Positions 8,015 through 16,138 are shown, counted from the first letter of the stretch. The stretch is 29,207 bases of DNA from Candidatus Staskawiczbacteria bacterium RIFCSPLOWO2_01_FULL_38_12b (GCA_001820255.1 MHPA01000024.1:1039-30245), one strand, 5' to 3'. The notes: generated by a model from the sequence alone, not told the origin. Numbers and translations: made by a program.

Positions 8015-8921
8015 AAATATGTATATTTTTTAGCCAGTCCACGATGTTTAAGGCTTCTGTTTTTCGATTTGCGGAACGGAGCAGTACAATAGCTATCGGT
8101 TTTCCGTTGATGTTTGCCACCGAAGCCAGGGTTTGTTTGCTTTTTGGAATATACCCCGATTTTGCCCCGATAAATTCCGGATATGCGTAGAGGTTATTAA
8201 CATTTTGAAATTTTAATAATTTTCCCGTTTCATCAGGAAGCCAAAAATCATTTTCTTTGGTGATGGTTAATATTTCAGAATGATGGTTGTAAATATACGC
8301 CAAAAGTTTTGAAAGATCCAAAGCGGTGGAACGATTATGCGGACTTAATCCGTATGCGTCATAAAAATAGGTGTTTTGCATGCCGATATCCTTTGCTTTT
8401 TGGTTCATCAGGTCAACGAATTTTGTGTTTCCCACAAAATAACTTAGCGCTTCCGAAGCATCGTTAGTTGATTGAATAAGGCTGGCTTGTAACAGGTTTT
8501 TGGCGCTAACCGTTAAATGTAAAAAAAGAGAAGGGCTGTATCCTTCAGGCTTTAACATTTGCGGATTTAAAGTAATGGTGTCATCCATGTTAATATTCTC
8601 AAGCGTCACCACCGCATTCATTAATTTAGTGATAGATGCAATAGGATAGGCCTGGTTGCTATTTTTTTGGGCAATAACAGAATTATCAGATATGTCTACA
8701 ACAATATATGATTCAGATGCGATTTTTTTTTGCAATAAAAGCTTCGCAATAAGTTGCTTAAGGTTTTGAATCTGGGTTTGCAATGCTTTAATCTGTTGTG
8801 CCGGTTGATCTAATATAAAACTACCTGAAACCTCAGCGGCCAGGGCAAATCCGCCCGCAGGCGATACTAAAAGCAAAGCAATAACTAATATTAGCCATGG
8901 TTTGTATTTCATGTATTTCAA
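7998..8921 (-). CDS. D-alanyl-D-alanine carboxypeptidase, peptidase S11 family
   Basis: 307 aa. A hydrophobic N-terminus (~8-28) acts as signal peptide or anchor. Residues ~40-66 form a short coiled coil (QQIKALQTQIQNLKQLIAKL) that spaces the enzyme from the membrane, a layout frequent in Patescibacteria exported proteins. The penicillin-binding motifs are SITK (Ser96, Lys99), STN (151-153) and KSG (254-256), the last in place of the commoner KTG. The protein ends shortly after the catalytic domain and lacks the C-terminal domain of DacA. It would trim peptidoglycan pentapeptides outside the membrane. It forms an operon with the glycosyltransferase downstream. A terminator upstream separates it from the exporter operon. 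Confidence 0.88.
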   Translation of the reverse strand: MKYMKYKPWLILVIALLLVSPAGGFALAAEVSGSFILDQPAQQIKALQTQIQNLKQLIAKLLLQKKIASESYIVVDISDNSVIAQKNSNQAYPIASITKLMNAVVTLENINMDDTITLNPQMLKPEGYSPSLFLHLTVSAKNLLQASLIQSTNDASEALSYFVGNTKFVDLMNQKAKDIGMQNTYFYDAYGLSPHNRSTALDLSKLLAYIYNHHSEILTITKENDFWLPDETGKLLKFQNVNNLYAYPEFIGAKSGYIPKSKQTLASVANINGKPIAIVLLRSANRKTEALNIVDWLKNIHIYENSN

Positions 8922-8961
8922 TTATGCACCGGTTTTAAAGAAAAGCAAGTGAGTGATAAAA

Positions 8962-8982
8962 AAAAGGTGTCAGCCACCTTTT
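8962..8982 (-). terminator. Rho-independent terminator after the small DUF5666-like gene
   Basis: On the minus strand AAAAGGTG, a 5-nt loop and CACCTTTT form a hairpin followed by a T run. It lies between the stop of the 138-aa gene (9003) and the carboxypeptidase start (8921) and would end the exporter transcript. Confidence 0.75.
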
Positions 8983-9002
8983 ATTTTTATCTTTTATCAA
9001 AG

Positions 9003-9419
9003 TTAATTAGCAGGTTGAGCTGGGGCAACCATAGGTCGTATTTGAATGGTCTTAGCTGTTATGCTTCCGTCTTGATTTGCATCGCCGGTCACACTAACTG
9101 TTTTATTAATCTCTAAATCAGTACTGACTCCAGATGCAAATTTACTGACTTCTGTAGTATTGGAATAAAAAATAATCTTTGAACCGCCATCTCTTAATTT
9201 AACGGTGATACTTTTATCGTCTTTAGAAATAATATCCCCTATAATAAAACCTCCAACTCCGCCCTGTTGTCTATTAGCGAATCCCTGCATGTTTCCAGCC
9301 CCTTGTTGAAAATTCCTTATATTGCCTCTTTGGTTCTTTTCATAAACCATTCCGCCATAGAATGATCCTCCCCCAACCAATATTGAAACTGCAATAGCAA
9401 CAAGTATTACTTTTTTCAT
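9003..9419 (-). CDS. Membrane-anchored DUF5666-like small protein
   Basis: 138 aa. Residues ~4-22 form a signal anchor (VILVAIAVSILVGGGSFYGG). A Gly/Gln/Asn-rich linker follows (~35-58), then one small beta-barrel-like domain (~58-130) with GDIISKDDKSITVKLRDG and GSITAKTIQIRP, matching the OB-like pattern of DUF5666. It is the last gene of the exporter operon, 8 bp after the permease. A paralogous domain appears in the 168-aa protein at 13413-13919. It probably acts outside the membrane; its role is unknown. Confidence 0.7.
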   Translation of the reverse strand: MKKVILVAIAVSILVGGGSFYGGMVYEKNQRGNIRNFQQGAGNMQGFANRQQGGVGGFIIGDIISKDDKSITVKLRDGGSKIIFYSNTTEVSKFASGVSTDLEINKTVSVTGDANQDGSITAKTIQIRPMVAPAQPAN

Positions 9420-9426
9420 ACGTTTT

Positions 9427-10650
9427 TTATTCGTAACGCAACGCCTCTATCGGATTAAGTTTGGCGGCCCTGTGAGCAGGATAATAGCCAAACACTATTC
9501 CAATAGCAGCCGAGACGCCGAATGCTAATACTATTGAATATAAAGAAACAGATGTTGCAATGCCCCCGAATTTTGAAACTAAAAAACTTATCACCCAGCC
9601 AAGGCAAATTCCTAAAACTCCTCCAATGAGCGTCAACAATACGGCTTCTGCCAAAAATTGATTGCTAATGTCTTTTCTTTTGGCCCCAATTGCTTTTCGT
9701 AATCCTATTTCCCTTGTCCGTTCTGTAACCGTGGTAAGCATCATATTCATAATTCCAATGCCTCCTACCACCAAAGATATGCCAGCTATCGCAGCTAAAA
9801 GTATGGTAAAAGTATTGGTAATTGAAGAAGCGGCACCAAGAATATCTGCTTGGTTTAAGGTGGAAAAATCAGCAAGTTCTGGATTAAAAATATGATGACG
9901 GTCAAGCAGTAAAGAAGTGATTTGTGTTTGCATATCTGCCATTGAATTTTGATCAACTGCCTGAACACCAATTGAGCTGATGTAGCTATTTCCCGATAAG
10001 AATTTTTGAGCAGTACTTACCGGAACAAATACCATATCATCTTGATTATTAAAAGCGCTTCCACCTTTTGCCACCGTAACCCCTATTACTTTAAAATTTA
10101 TCCCCTTAATACGTATAGTTTGGCCTGTTGGATCAATTCCTTCTCCAAAAAGATCGTCTCTGGTAGTTGGCCCAAGCACTGCGACTTTACTAATAGTCTT
10201 TACATTTTGATCACTTATAAATGAACCCAATTCCACCTGGATATTTTTTACCTCCGGATACGATGAGCTTACTCCAAGAACCTGGGTATTAGTATTTGTT
10301 CCTTTGGCAGTTATTTGGTAGCGGCCGGACAGCTCAGGAGAAACGGCCTTTACGGTTGATATTTCCTTTAAAATTGTTTCTGAATCTTCCAAGGTAAGCG
10401 ATTGTGCAGTTCCCCTGCCCACACTGGCTCCGCCTCCAAATCCGCCCTGCACTCCCGGAGTTACTGTCACTAAGTTAGAGCCTAATGACTGTATACTTGA
10501 CTCTATGGTGCCTTTAGCACCTTGGCCGATTGATACCATGGCAATAACTGATGCAATACCAATAATAATTCCTAAAATCGTAAGTCCCGACCGTGCCTTA
10601 TTGACCAATAATGCTGAAGTAGTTTGTTCAAATAAATCAGAAATAATCAT
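9427..10650 (-). CDS. MacB/FtsX-type ABC transporter permease
   Basis: 407 aa. The layout is one TM near residues 20-42 (GLTILGIIIGIASVIAMVSI), a large extracytoplasmic MacB-type periplasmic core domain (~45-270), then three TM helices (~278-300, ~330-355, ~370-392). The motif TERTREIGLRKAIGAKRKDI and the C-terminal HRAAKLNPIEALRYE are hallmarks of the MacB/LolC/FtsX permease family. The start overlaps the ATPase stop (ATGA type, 4 bp). With the adaptor and ATPase it would form a MacAB-like exporter. In a cell with no evident TolC partner this resembles Gram-positive YknXYZ-type systems. Confidence 0.92.
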   Translation of the reverse strand: MIISDLFEQTTSALLVNKARSGLTILGIIIGIASVIAMVSIGQGAKGTIESSIQSLGSNLVTVTPGVQGGFGGGASVGRGTAQSLTLEDSETILKEISTVKAVSPELSGRYQITAKGTNTNTQVLGVSSSYPEVKNIQVELGSFISDQNVKTISKVAVLGPTTRDDLFGEGIDPTGQTIRIKGINFKVIGVTVAKGGSAFNNQDDMVFVPVSTAQKFLSGNSYISSIGVQAVDQNSMADMQTQITSLLLDRHHIFNPELADFSTLNQADILGAASSITNTFTILLAAIAGISLVVGGIGIMNMMLTTVTERTREIGLRKAIGAKRKDISNQFLAEAVLLTLIGGVLGICLGWVISFLVSKFGGIATSVSLYSIVLAFGVSAAIGIVFGYYPAHRAAKLNPIEALRYE

Positions 10651-11482
10651 ATTGATGTAACTTTTCTTTTTTTATTATTTTTTTCGTCGCTAACAATCAT
10701 TCCGTCTTTAATAGTGATAATTCTGTCAGCATGTTCTGCCACATAGCGTTCATGGGTAATAAGGATAACGGTTCTTTGTTGTTGTTCGTGTAAACTTTGA
10801 AATGTATCCAAGACAATTTCTCCCGTTTTTGTATCAAGGTTTCCGGTTGGTTCGTCGGCTAAAATAATAGCTGGGTCGTTTACGAGTGCTCTTGCAATAG
10901 CAACCCGTTGCATTTGTCCTCCGGAAAGCTGGTTTGATTGGTGATGAAAATGAGATTCGCCTAATCCCGCATTTTCAAGCGCTTTTTTTGCTTTTAATTC
11001 CCTTTGTTCTTTTGGAAACCCTGCATACATAAGAGGTAATATTACATTTTTTAACACGGTTGCCCTGCGTAAAAGATTAAATGACTGAAATACAAATCCT
11101 ATATTAGTTTTTCTGATATCTGCTAATTCATCATCAGAAAAATCCGAAACATTATGGTTGTTTAATATATATTCTCCTTGTGTTGGCGTATCAAGGCAGC
11201 CAAGAATATTCATTAAGGTTGATTTTCCAGATCCCGATGGACCCATAATCGCCACAAACTCGCCATTTTTTATATTAAATAGCAAGTATTCCCCGTCGGC
11301 TCTGCCGCGGGGTGTCCGCTTAGGAAGGTATCGGAAACCTTAGGTTTCTGATTATAAATCCTTCCTTGCACGGATACCCTGTGGGCTCTGCCCCAGGGTT
11401 GCTTCATTGAAACATCTTTAAGGACGCTGGTTTCTATATCACCGCTCTTATAAATTTTTGTAATATTATTGCACTGAATCAT
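10647..11482 (-). pseudogene. MacB-type ABC ATPase, disrupted by a structured insertion near its N-terminus
   Basis: The original start is ATG 11482 (MIQCNNITKIYKSGDIETSV, then LKDVS). The frame then enters an insertion of about 128 bp and ends at TAA 11270-11272. The rest resumes in another frame: FNIKNGEFVAIMGPSGSGKST (Walker A GPSGSGKS), Q-loop region FQSFN, signature LSGGQMQ, Walker B IILADEPTGNLD and H-loop ITHE. A possible restart ATG at 11285 gives a 212-aa product lacking the first strands and the A-loop aromatic residue. The restart overlaps the upstream stop by 16 bp, so coupled reinitiation is conceivable. Because 128 is not a multiple of 3, the full-length protein cannot be made without frameshifting. 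The gene is either a recent pseudogene or a functional split form. Confidence 0.8.
11281..11404. repeat. ~124-bp three-hairpin palindromic element inside the ABC ATPase gene
   Basis: On the plus strand the left end AGCAAGT and right end GGTTGCT give short inverted ends (AGCAA/TTGCT). Each arm folds on itself around a GGC-AGA-GCC type core (CCCCG/CGGGG on one side, ACCCTG/CAGGGT on the other). The middle is a long imperfect hairpin containing GGAAGG/CCTTCC and the palindrome GAAACCTTAGGTTTC. The whole unit folds as a cruciform with three lobes. It is GC-richer than the flanking gene and carries no ORF of its own. I see no clear target-site duplication. Class of element unknown. Confidence 0.75.
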
Positions 11483-11490
11483 AGTATTAT

Positions 11491-11647
11491 AGACCTCTTG
11501 CAAAATAAGCTTTTACTGCAAATTGCATATTTGGGCCGAAAATTTTCTATAATGTTGCGGCTTAGCAGAGCTAAACCTTAAAATTCTATCAAATTTTCAT
11601 CTCCAAATCTTCAATTTTCGTAAAAAAGCTTATTTTGCAAGAGGTCT
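11491..11647. mobile_element. 157-bp MITE with 24-bp perfect terminal inverted repeats
   Basis: The ends at 11491-11514 and 11624-11647 are perfect inverted repeats of 24 bp beginning AGACCTCTTGCAAAATAAGC. The direct repeat TAT flanks both sides (11488-11490 and 11648-11650), a likely 3-bp target duplication. Removing the element and one TAT leaves the adaptor stop 4 bp before the ATPase ATG, a normal operon junction. It encodes no protein. Its interior (about 11528-11616) shares a core with the elements at 6703-6796 and 16261-16432. No source transposase lies in the window. The adaptor's TAA stop uses the terminal T of the element. Confidence 0.88.
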
Positions 11648-13395
11648 TATCTTGTTTGCACTCTAAATCCCCCTCCTGTACTGCCAGTATTCCTTGAACC
11701 ACCGGTTGGGAATAAGCTATTGCCCTGGCTTGCAGTAGCACCAGAAGAAGTTGATATGGTTCTTGAAATTATAATATCTCCTTCCTGTAATCCATTTATC
11801 ACTTCAGTAAATGAATCATTTGAAGATCCTATTTGAATTGTTTTTTGTCCGGGTAATTCATTTAAAGCAACACCCGTACTAGCAGATAATCCTGCAAGAA
11901 ATTTGCTGGTATCAGATCCTTCCGGAGCAACTTGGACATAGCTTGAATTATTGGCAGATTTTACCGCAGAATTGGGAACCAAAAGCACATTTTGTTTGCT
12001 CTCAATAATGATGTTTGCAGAAACCGTCATCGCTGGCTTGATTCTCTCATCCTGAGTGTCAAATCCTATTTTTATCCCATAAGACACAACTCCTTGGCTT
12101 GAGGTACCTATTGAATCAACTTCTAACACTTGTCCCGTTATGGTTAAATCTTCTACTGCATCAAACGTGACAGTAGCTTTTTGACTAACCTTGATTTTTG
12201 CAACATCTACTTCATTTAATGTGATTTGGGCAATACTTTGTTTGGTAAACATGGTTGCTATGATAGTGCTTTGCGATACCGAGTCTCCATATTTGATATC
12301 TGATTTTGCTACGACCCCGGTAAATGGGGCAAAAATAGCATAATCATTAAGATGATCCTTGGCATCTTGAAGTGCTGCCTTTTTTTGGGATACGGTGTTT
12401 TCTTGACTTCTGATATCTGTGGGATTTGTTAAATTGGAATCCTCAATGGATCTTTTTGATGATTTAATTGATCTGTCGGCATTTTCAAGGTTTGAGATGA
12501 TGTTATTTAGCTTTGAAAGAGCACTTCCTATATTATTTTGATAGGTGGTTATCTGTGAAGGTACTTGCCCTTTGCGCGATTGCTTTGCAGCAGCGTCATT
12601 AATGTTGCCCACCAAAGAATCTAACATGTTCTGCTCACTTTTTATAGCTTGAGCTAAAAGTTCAGTGGTTTTCTTAGTTACCTCAACCATATTAACAATC
12701 TCTTCTTTGGTAGCATCTAATCTTAAACTGCGATATGTTTGAAAATTAGAGTCATAAGCATCTTTGACAACTACGTAATCTTCCCCTGCTCTATTGGTCA
12801 TAGTTTTAAATTCTGATTTGAAATCCGCATCGGCCAAATTACCATACGCGCAAAGATTATCACCGCAGACAGAACTTATGCCGGAATTATCATAGAGGAT
12901 ACCCCTTGATAACTCTATTAAACTTGGTAATTCCAAAAAGCCATCAGATATTCTATTGTAGGCATCTCTATAAGATCCACTTAAGTTATCGTTAGTTGTT
13001 TGGGTGGCAGTCTTTTGGCTGTGACGTAATTTTTCCAAAGATATTTCTGCTGACTCAAGACTTATTTGGGCGTCACGCACGGATTTTTGAGCATCTTTTG
13101 AATCCAAGTATGCCAGTGCTTGTCCCCGATATACCTGTTGTCCCGGATTTACTCCAATATAAGTTAATGTCCCAGAAACTTTTGGTTTGACATCTACTTG
13201 CTGCAAAGCACTGATTTGACCGCTTCCTGAAACGGAAGTAATGAGCGTGCCTTTCTCAATGCTGGCAAATACATACATCGCTTGAGCGGCATCGTTGCCC
13301 TTGAAAATAAAATACAACCCGCCCACCAAAACCAAGACCAGAATTCCTGATATTATTTTATGTTTTAAAATTACACTCAAAAGCTTTTTAAGCAT
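11647..13395 (-). CDS. MacA/HlyD-type membrane fusion adaptor protein
   Basis: 582 aa. One N-terminal TM (~12-30, IISGILVLVLVGGLYFIF). A barrel-sandwich first half follows (VDVKPKVSGTLTYIGVNPGQ, then VYRGQALAYLDS), then a long alpha-hairpin (~105-340) that is larger than in E. coli MacA, the second lipoyl half (YAIFAPFTGVVAKSDIKYG), and beta-barrel and membrane-proximal domains (VDVAKIKVSQKATVTFDA, GLQEGDIII). It ends in a Ser/Gly/Thr-rich tail. The insertion in the hairpin (~130-230) contains two Cys about five residues apart (CGDNLC), possibly a disulfide loop. It is the first exporter gene, 17 bp after the 168-aa gene. It would link the ABC permease to the cell surface or substrate. Confidence 0.9.
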   Translation of the reverse strand: MLKKLLSVILKHKIISGILVLVLVGGLYFIFKGNDAAQAMYVFASIEKGTLITSVSGSGQISALQQVDVKPKVSGTLTYIGVNPGQQVYRGQALAYLDSKDAQKSVRDAQISLESAEISLEKLRHSQKTATQTTNDNLSGSYRDAYNRISDGFLELPSLIELSRGILYDNSGISSVCGDNLCAYGNLADADFKSEFKTMTNRAGEDYVVVKDAYDSNFQTYRSLRLDATKEEIVNMVEVTKKTTELLAQAIKSEQNMLDSLVGNINDAAAKQSRKGQVPSQITTYQNNIGSALSKLNNIISNLENADRSIKSSKRSIEDSNLTNPTDIRSQENTVSQKKAALQDAKDHLNDYAIFAPFTGVVAKSDIKYGDSVSQSTIIATMFTKQSIAQITLNEVDVAKIKVSQKATVTFDAVEDLTITGQVLEVDSIGTSSQGVVSYGIKIGFDTQDERIKPAMTVSANIIIESKQNVLLVPNSAVKSANNSSYVQVAPEGSDTSKFLAGLSASTGVALNELPGQKTIQIGSSNDSFTEVINGLQEGDIIISRTISTSSGATASQGNSLFPTGGSRNTGSTGGGFRVQTR

Positions 13396-13412
13396 ATAAT
13401 GATTGATTTTTT

Positions 13413-13919
13413 TTATTTTATTTTTAATTGAAAAGGCATTGGAAGATTTGGCGTAGCTGGCATCACCCGGATAAATTTAGCATCTATTTTCCCTTGATCG
13501 TTGGGGTTGCCTATAACCACAATATGCTCATCTGGTACAAGGTCTTTTATTGTAATGGCATCGTGAAAACGCCTAATATCAGTTTTTTCGTTTATGGTTA
13601 TAATCTTTTCAACATTGTCTTTTCCTTTGATTACTAATTCTGAATCTGAAATGGCAATAATCAAACCAAAAGCACCGTGAGCTTCTATGAAATCACCGCC
13701 CATAAAATCTTTTGTAAAGCTCATTAAAAAACCACCTCTTGGTCCGCCAAAATTCTTATGGTAATTTTCTCCCCATGCGTAAGAAAATCTGGCTTTTCTA
13801 TAGCCCACAGAAACGCCCAAGCTGAATGAGGATATTATAATGGCTATCACAAAAAGAATTACTATGATGAAAATCGCAGTTTTTGATTTTATGAAATCAG
13901 ACATTTTATTTAGTTCCAT
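13413..13919 (-). CDS. Membrane-anchored small protein with DUF5666-like C-terminal domain
   Basis: 168 aa. A TM lies at ~14-38 (AIFIIVILFVIAIIISSFSLG). A Gly/aromatic-rich spacer precedes a ~75-residue beta domain: AHGAFGLIIAISDSELVIKG, DNVEKIITINEKTDI, and IKDLVPDEHIVVIGNPND then GKIDAKFIRVMP. The layout matches the 138-aa protein at the far end of the operon, so the two are likely paralogues bracketing the exporter genes. It follows the two-TM protein by 22 bp. Function unknown; it is probably exposed outside the membrane and co-regulated with the exporter by the ECF sigma factor. Confidence 0.65.
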   Translation of the reverse strand: MELNKMSDFIKSKTAIFIIVILFVIAIIISSFSLGVSVGYRKARFSYAWGENYHKNFGGPRGGFLMSFTKDFMGGDFIEAHGAFGLIIAISDSELVIKGKDNVEKIITINEKTDIRRFHDAITIKDLVPDEHIVVIGNPNDQGKIDAKFIRVMPATPNLPMPFQLKIK

Positions 13920-13941
13920 AATTATGATTATATAAATAGTT

Positions 13942-14352
13942 TTAGCTATTTCTATATCTTTGTTTATTAATTAATTTTAAAACAGATGATATTTTATCTA
14001 CTGCGAAAACGGTAAATCTTAGAAAAAGCATTAGGAAGGCCAGTGAAAAAATAAACCCGGCGAAGACAAATCCGGGCATTGACTCAGAAATTGAAAGAAT
14101 GAAGCTATCCCAATATTTAACTACCATACCAGGATCAGAAAATATAAGGGAAAGAAAAGGCAAAAAATCCGATTCTTCCAAAACGCTTTTTACTCCTATA
14201 AAAGCAAACGTGGAAAGTATGATAAATACTAGTAATAAAACAATAAAAAACCTTACGTGTTTTTTAATAAGGGCTAGTTCTTTTTCCAACCCCAACCTTT
14301 TTCCTATCCTTGAAAAAAGGTCTTTGGGATATAAAGAATAATCATTATCCAT
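13942..14352 (-). CDS. Two-TM membrane protein, candidate anti-sigma factor
   Basis: 136 aa. A cytosolic N-terminus of ~33 residues (SLYPKDLFSRIGKRLG) is followed by TM 1 (~34-55, FFIVLLLVFIILSTFAFIGV), an outside loop and TM 2 (~93-116, FVFAGFIFSLAFLMLFLRFTV). It sits 57 bp downstream of an ECF sigma gene, the usual place for an anti-sigma gene. No zinc-binding HxxxCxxC anti-sigma motif is present, so the role is inferred from position and topology only. It could be a structural part of the exporter system instead. Confidence 0.6.
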   Translation of the reverse strand: MDNDYSLYPKDLFSRIGKRLGLEKELALIKKHVRFFIVLLLVFIILSTFAFIGVKSVLEESDFLPFLSLIFSDPGMVVKYWDSFILSISESMPGFVFAGFIFSLAFLMLFLRFTVFAVDKISSVLKLINKQRYRNS

Positions 14353-14361
14353 ATACCTGTA

Positions 14362-14402
14362 ATACGCAAAAAGGATGCTTTGGGTGCATCCTTTGTGCGT
14401 AT
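14362..14402 (-). other. Stable hairpin between the sigma and two-TM genes
   Basis: A 17-bp stem (14362-14378 with 14386-14402, one mismatch) closes a 7-nt loop. No T run follows on either strand, so it is probably not an efficient intrinsic terminator. In the mRNA it may act as a processing or partial-attenuation point that sets the sigma-to-downstream-gene ratio. Confidence 0.6.
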
Positions 14403-14409
14403 ACGAAAT

Positions 14410-14967
14410 TTATTTTATAAGAATCTTTAGTAAATTCAACCCACGTCGATATCTGCTCTTTACGGTGTTAGGAGGTTTTTTTAGGATATCAGCAATTTCT
14501 CTTAATTTTAGATCATCTTTTATATGCATATTTACAATAGAACGGTAATTAGCTGGGAGTTTTGATATAGCAAAGGCCAACTCTTTTGATTCTTGGCGCA
14601 TTAAAATTTGCTCAAGAAAAGATGCTGATTTATCGGCTAAAGATTCTCCAAAATTATTTACCCAGTCATTATCAAGTGTAGAAAATAGAATAGCTTCTTT
14701 CTTTCTAAGTTCATCGATTGCAGTTCGCTTAGCAATAGTGAAAATCCAGGTTTTAAAACTTTTTGAGGAATCAAAACTTTTCATATTTTTCCAAACTTTC
14801 ACAAATGTCTCTTGAGTAATATCGGCAGCTGTATCTTCATTACCGGTATATCTTTTTACAAAACCAAAAATACGAGGTAAATATCGCTTAATTAATTCCT
14901 CCAAAGCTAATTCATCCTTATCATTCAGATATTGTATAACTAATTGCTCATCAGTAACTTTTTCCAT
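14410..14967 (-). CDS. ECF-type RNA polymerase sigma factor
   Basis: 185 aa. Region 2 covers ~10-85 (EELIKRYLPRIFGFVKRYTG; DITQETFVKVWKNM; SFKTWIFTIAKRTAIDELRK). Region 4 covers ~125-180 with an HTH (LKLREIADILKKPPNTVKSR, then YRRGLNLL) and LPANYRSIV preceding it. There is no extra C-terminal domain. It heads the six-gene exporter operon and has its own strong promoter. Inference: it activates this operon, possibly including itself, in response to envelope stress, with the two-TM protein as antagonist. Confidence 0.93.
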   Translation of the reverse strand: MEKVTDEQLVIQYLNDKDELALEELIKRYLPRIFGFVKRYTGNEDTAADITQETFVKVWKNMKSFDSSKSFKTWIFTIAKRTAIDELRKKEAILFSTLDNDWVNNFGESLADKSASFLEQILMRQESKELAFAISKLPANYRSIVNMHIKDDLKLREIADILKKPPNTVKSRYRRGLNLLKILIK

Positions 14968-14989
14968 ATTCTTTTACTTTTATAAAACT

Positions 14990-15018
14990 ATTATACAAGT
15001 TTTCCCATATTAAGTCAA
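14990..15018 (-). promoter_or_regulatory. Strong sigma-70-type promoter of the ECF sigma operon
   Basis: Minus strand: TTGACT (15013-15018), 17-bp spacer, TATAAT (14990-14995), about 22 bp upstream of the sigma ATG. It is a housekeeping-type promoter rather than a typical ECF one, so basal expression is probably vegetative. Confidence 0.75.
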
Positions 15019-15080
15019 ATAAACAAAAAATCGCCATTTTTATGCTAACGTTGCAGAATCAGGGTGCCGTGGAAAACTAA

Positions 15081-15237
15081 GGGCTCGTCCGTAAATAACT
15101 TCCCTATTTTTCGCCAAGATGTGCGTCAGATGTGTTCAAAAAAATAGAAAGCATAGTAAAGCTACGCTTACTATTTTTTAGGACACAGATGATGTGCAGA
15201 TTGGATGAAAAAGGGGAAGTTATTAACGAACGAGCCC
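15081..15237. mobile_element. 157-bp hairpin-forming MITE with TAA target duplication
   Basis: The ends start GGGCTCGT and the two arms are inverted copies over about 50-60 bp (for example AATAACTTCCC in both), with a small inner hairpin (AAAAAATAG with CTATTTTTT) in the centre. TAA flanks both sides (15078-15080 and 15238-15240), a 3-bp duplication compatible with TNA-target transposases such as some IS5-family members. The whole element folds into one long hairpin. A 63-codon minus-strand frame over it is an artefact of the arms. It lies between the sigma-operon promoter and the multi-TM gene, so it may supply or block signals for either. Confidence 0.85.
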
Positions 15238-15297
15238 TAAAATGGTAGGCAGCTTTATTTATTGTTACTATTGATGTGCTTATTTTTTTCAACATTA

Positions 15298-15306
15298 TGC
15301 TATAAT
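15298..15306 (+). promoter_or_regulatory. Extended -10 promoter for the multi-TM gene
   Basis: TG-C-TATAAT (TG at 15298-15299, TATAAT at 15301-15306) lies 27 bp before the ATG at 15333. No good -35 is at standard distance, fitting an extended -10 promoter. Confidence 0.5.
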
Positions 15307-15332
15307 GTACATATGCAATTTAATTAATTTAA

Positions 15333-16055
15333 ATGTTTAATTTTACTTTTTATATTTCCCTTGGTTCTTTTATTGTCTTTTTCGGAGCCGGAATTTATTT
15401 TTTTACATGGTGGCTTAAAAGCAATAGGCACCATCAATTTCTTCTCTATTTTGCGCTTGGGTTAGGAGGTTTCTTGTGGTTTAAGATTCCTAATATTCTT
15501 GCAAATGCGCATATAGAAATCGTACAACAGGATTTTTATCTTTTTTTCTTCGTTACTCTTCTTGCGCACTTTCTTGCATACTTTTCTATTATTAAGGGAC
15601 TCACTTTTTTTACGGAATTTTCTTACAAAAAATCCGTATTATATTATTTTGCAATATGGTTTGGCCTTGCTATATATTATTTTTCTCTGACTTTTTTTGT
15701 CCCGGGTTTTGATTTAACCTATGCCCCCGTATGGGCAAGCCACCTGCTGTTTTTCATTCCGGTTCAATTATGCATCCTATACGAATTGTGGCACATTGCA
15801 AAAAACCCTGTAAAATCTTTAACCGTTCCATTCCCTGGTGTTATGTTATTTGGTACTGGCACAGGAGTAATTTTCCTGATAGCTTCTTCCCTCTTTTACA
15901 TTTTTGTACAAATTTGGCCGTATCCGCAAGAATTTTGGTATTTTGCAGTCACCACTTCTACTAATATCTCGTTTTTGCAAATTATCAGCGGACTCTTTTT
16001 ATTTTTTGGGCTTTGCGTCTTATCGCAAAGCTACATCCGCGCAATTAAAAATTAG
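15333..16055 (+). CDS. Multi-pass membrane protein of unknown family, about seven TM helices
   Basis: 240 aa, strongly hydrophobic and aromatic. TM helices fall at about 5-27, 38-58, 68-90, 100-122, 134-155, 170-192 and 210-232, with basic residues in short loops (SNRHH, SYKKS, KNPVKS). The out-in pattern of seven helices is reminiscent of 7TM sensory modules but no output domain follows. I see no catalytic or transport motif. It is monocistronic, flanked by a MITE upstream and a MITE-split Nudix gene (opposite strand) downstream. Confidence 0.75.
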   Translation: MFNFTFYISLGSFIVFFGAGIYFFTWWLKSNRHHQFLLYFALGLGGFLWFKIPNILANAHIEIVQQDFYLFFFVTLLAHFLAYFSIIKGLTFFTEFSYKKSVLYYFAIWFGLAIYYFSLTFFVPGFDLTYAPVWASHLLFFIPVQLCILYELWHIAKNPVKSLTVPFPGVMLFGTGTGVIFLIASSLFYIFVQIWPYPQEFWYFAVTTSTNISFLQIISGLFLFFGLCVLSQSYIRAIKN

Positions 16056-16138
16056 ATAGCGTTTTTAATAAAATTAAAAAAACCGTTACGATTTGATAAT
16101 TTTCTTGAGTCTTTAATCGATGGGTCTGGCTCAGGGGG

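Noticed and set aside
15104..15295. 63-codon minus-strand frame
   Set aside because: It runs through the MITE arms at 15081-15237 and has no coding character.
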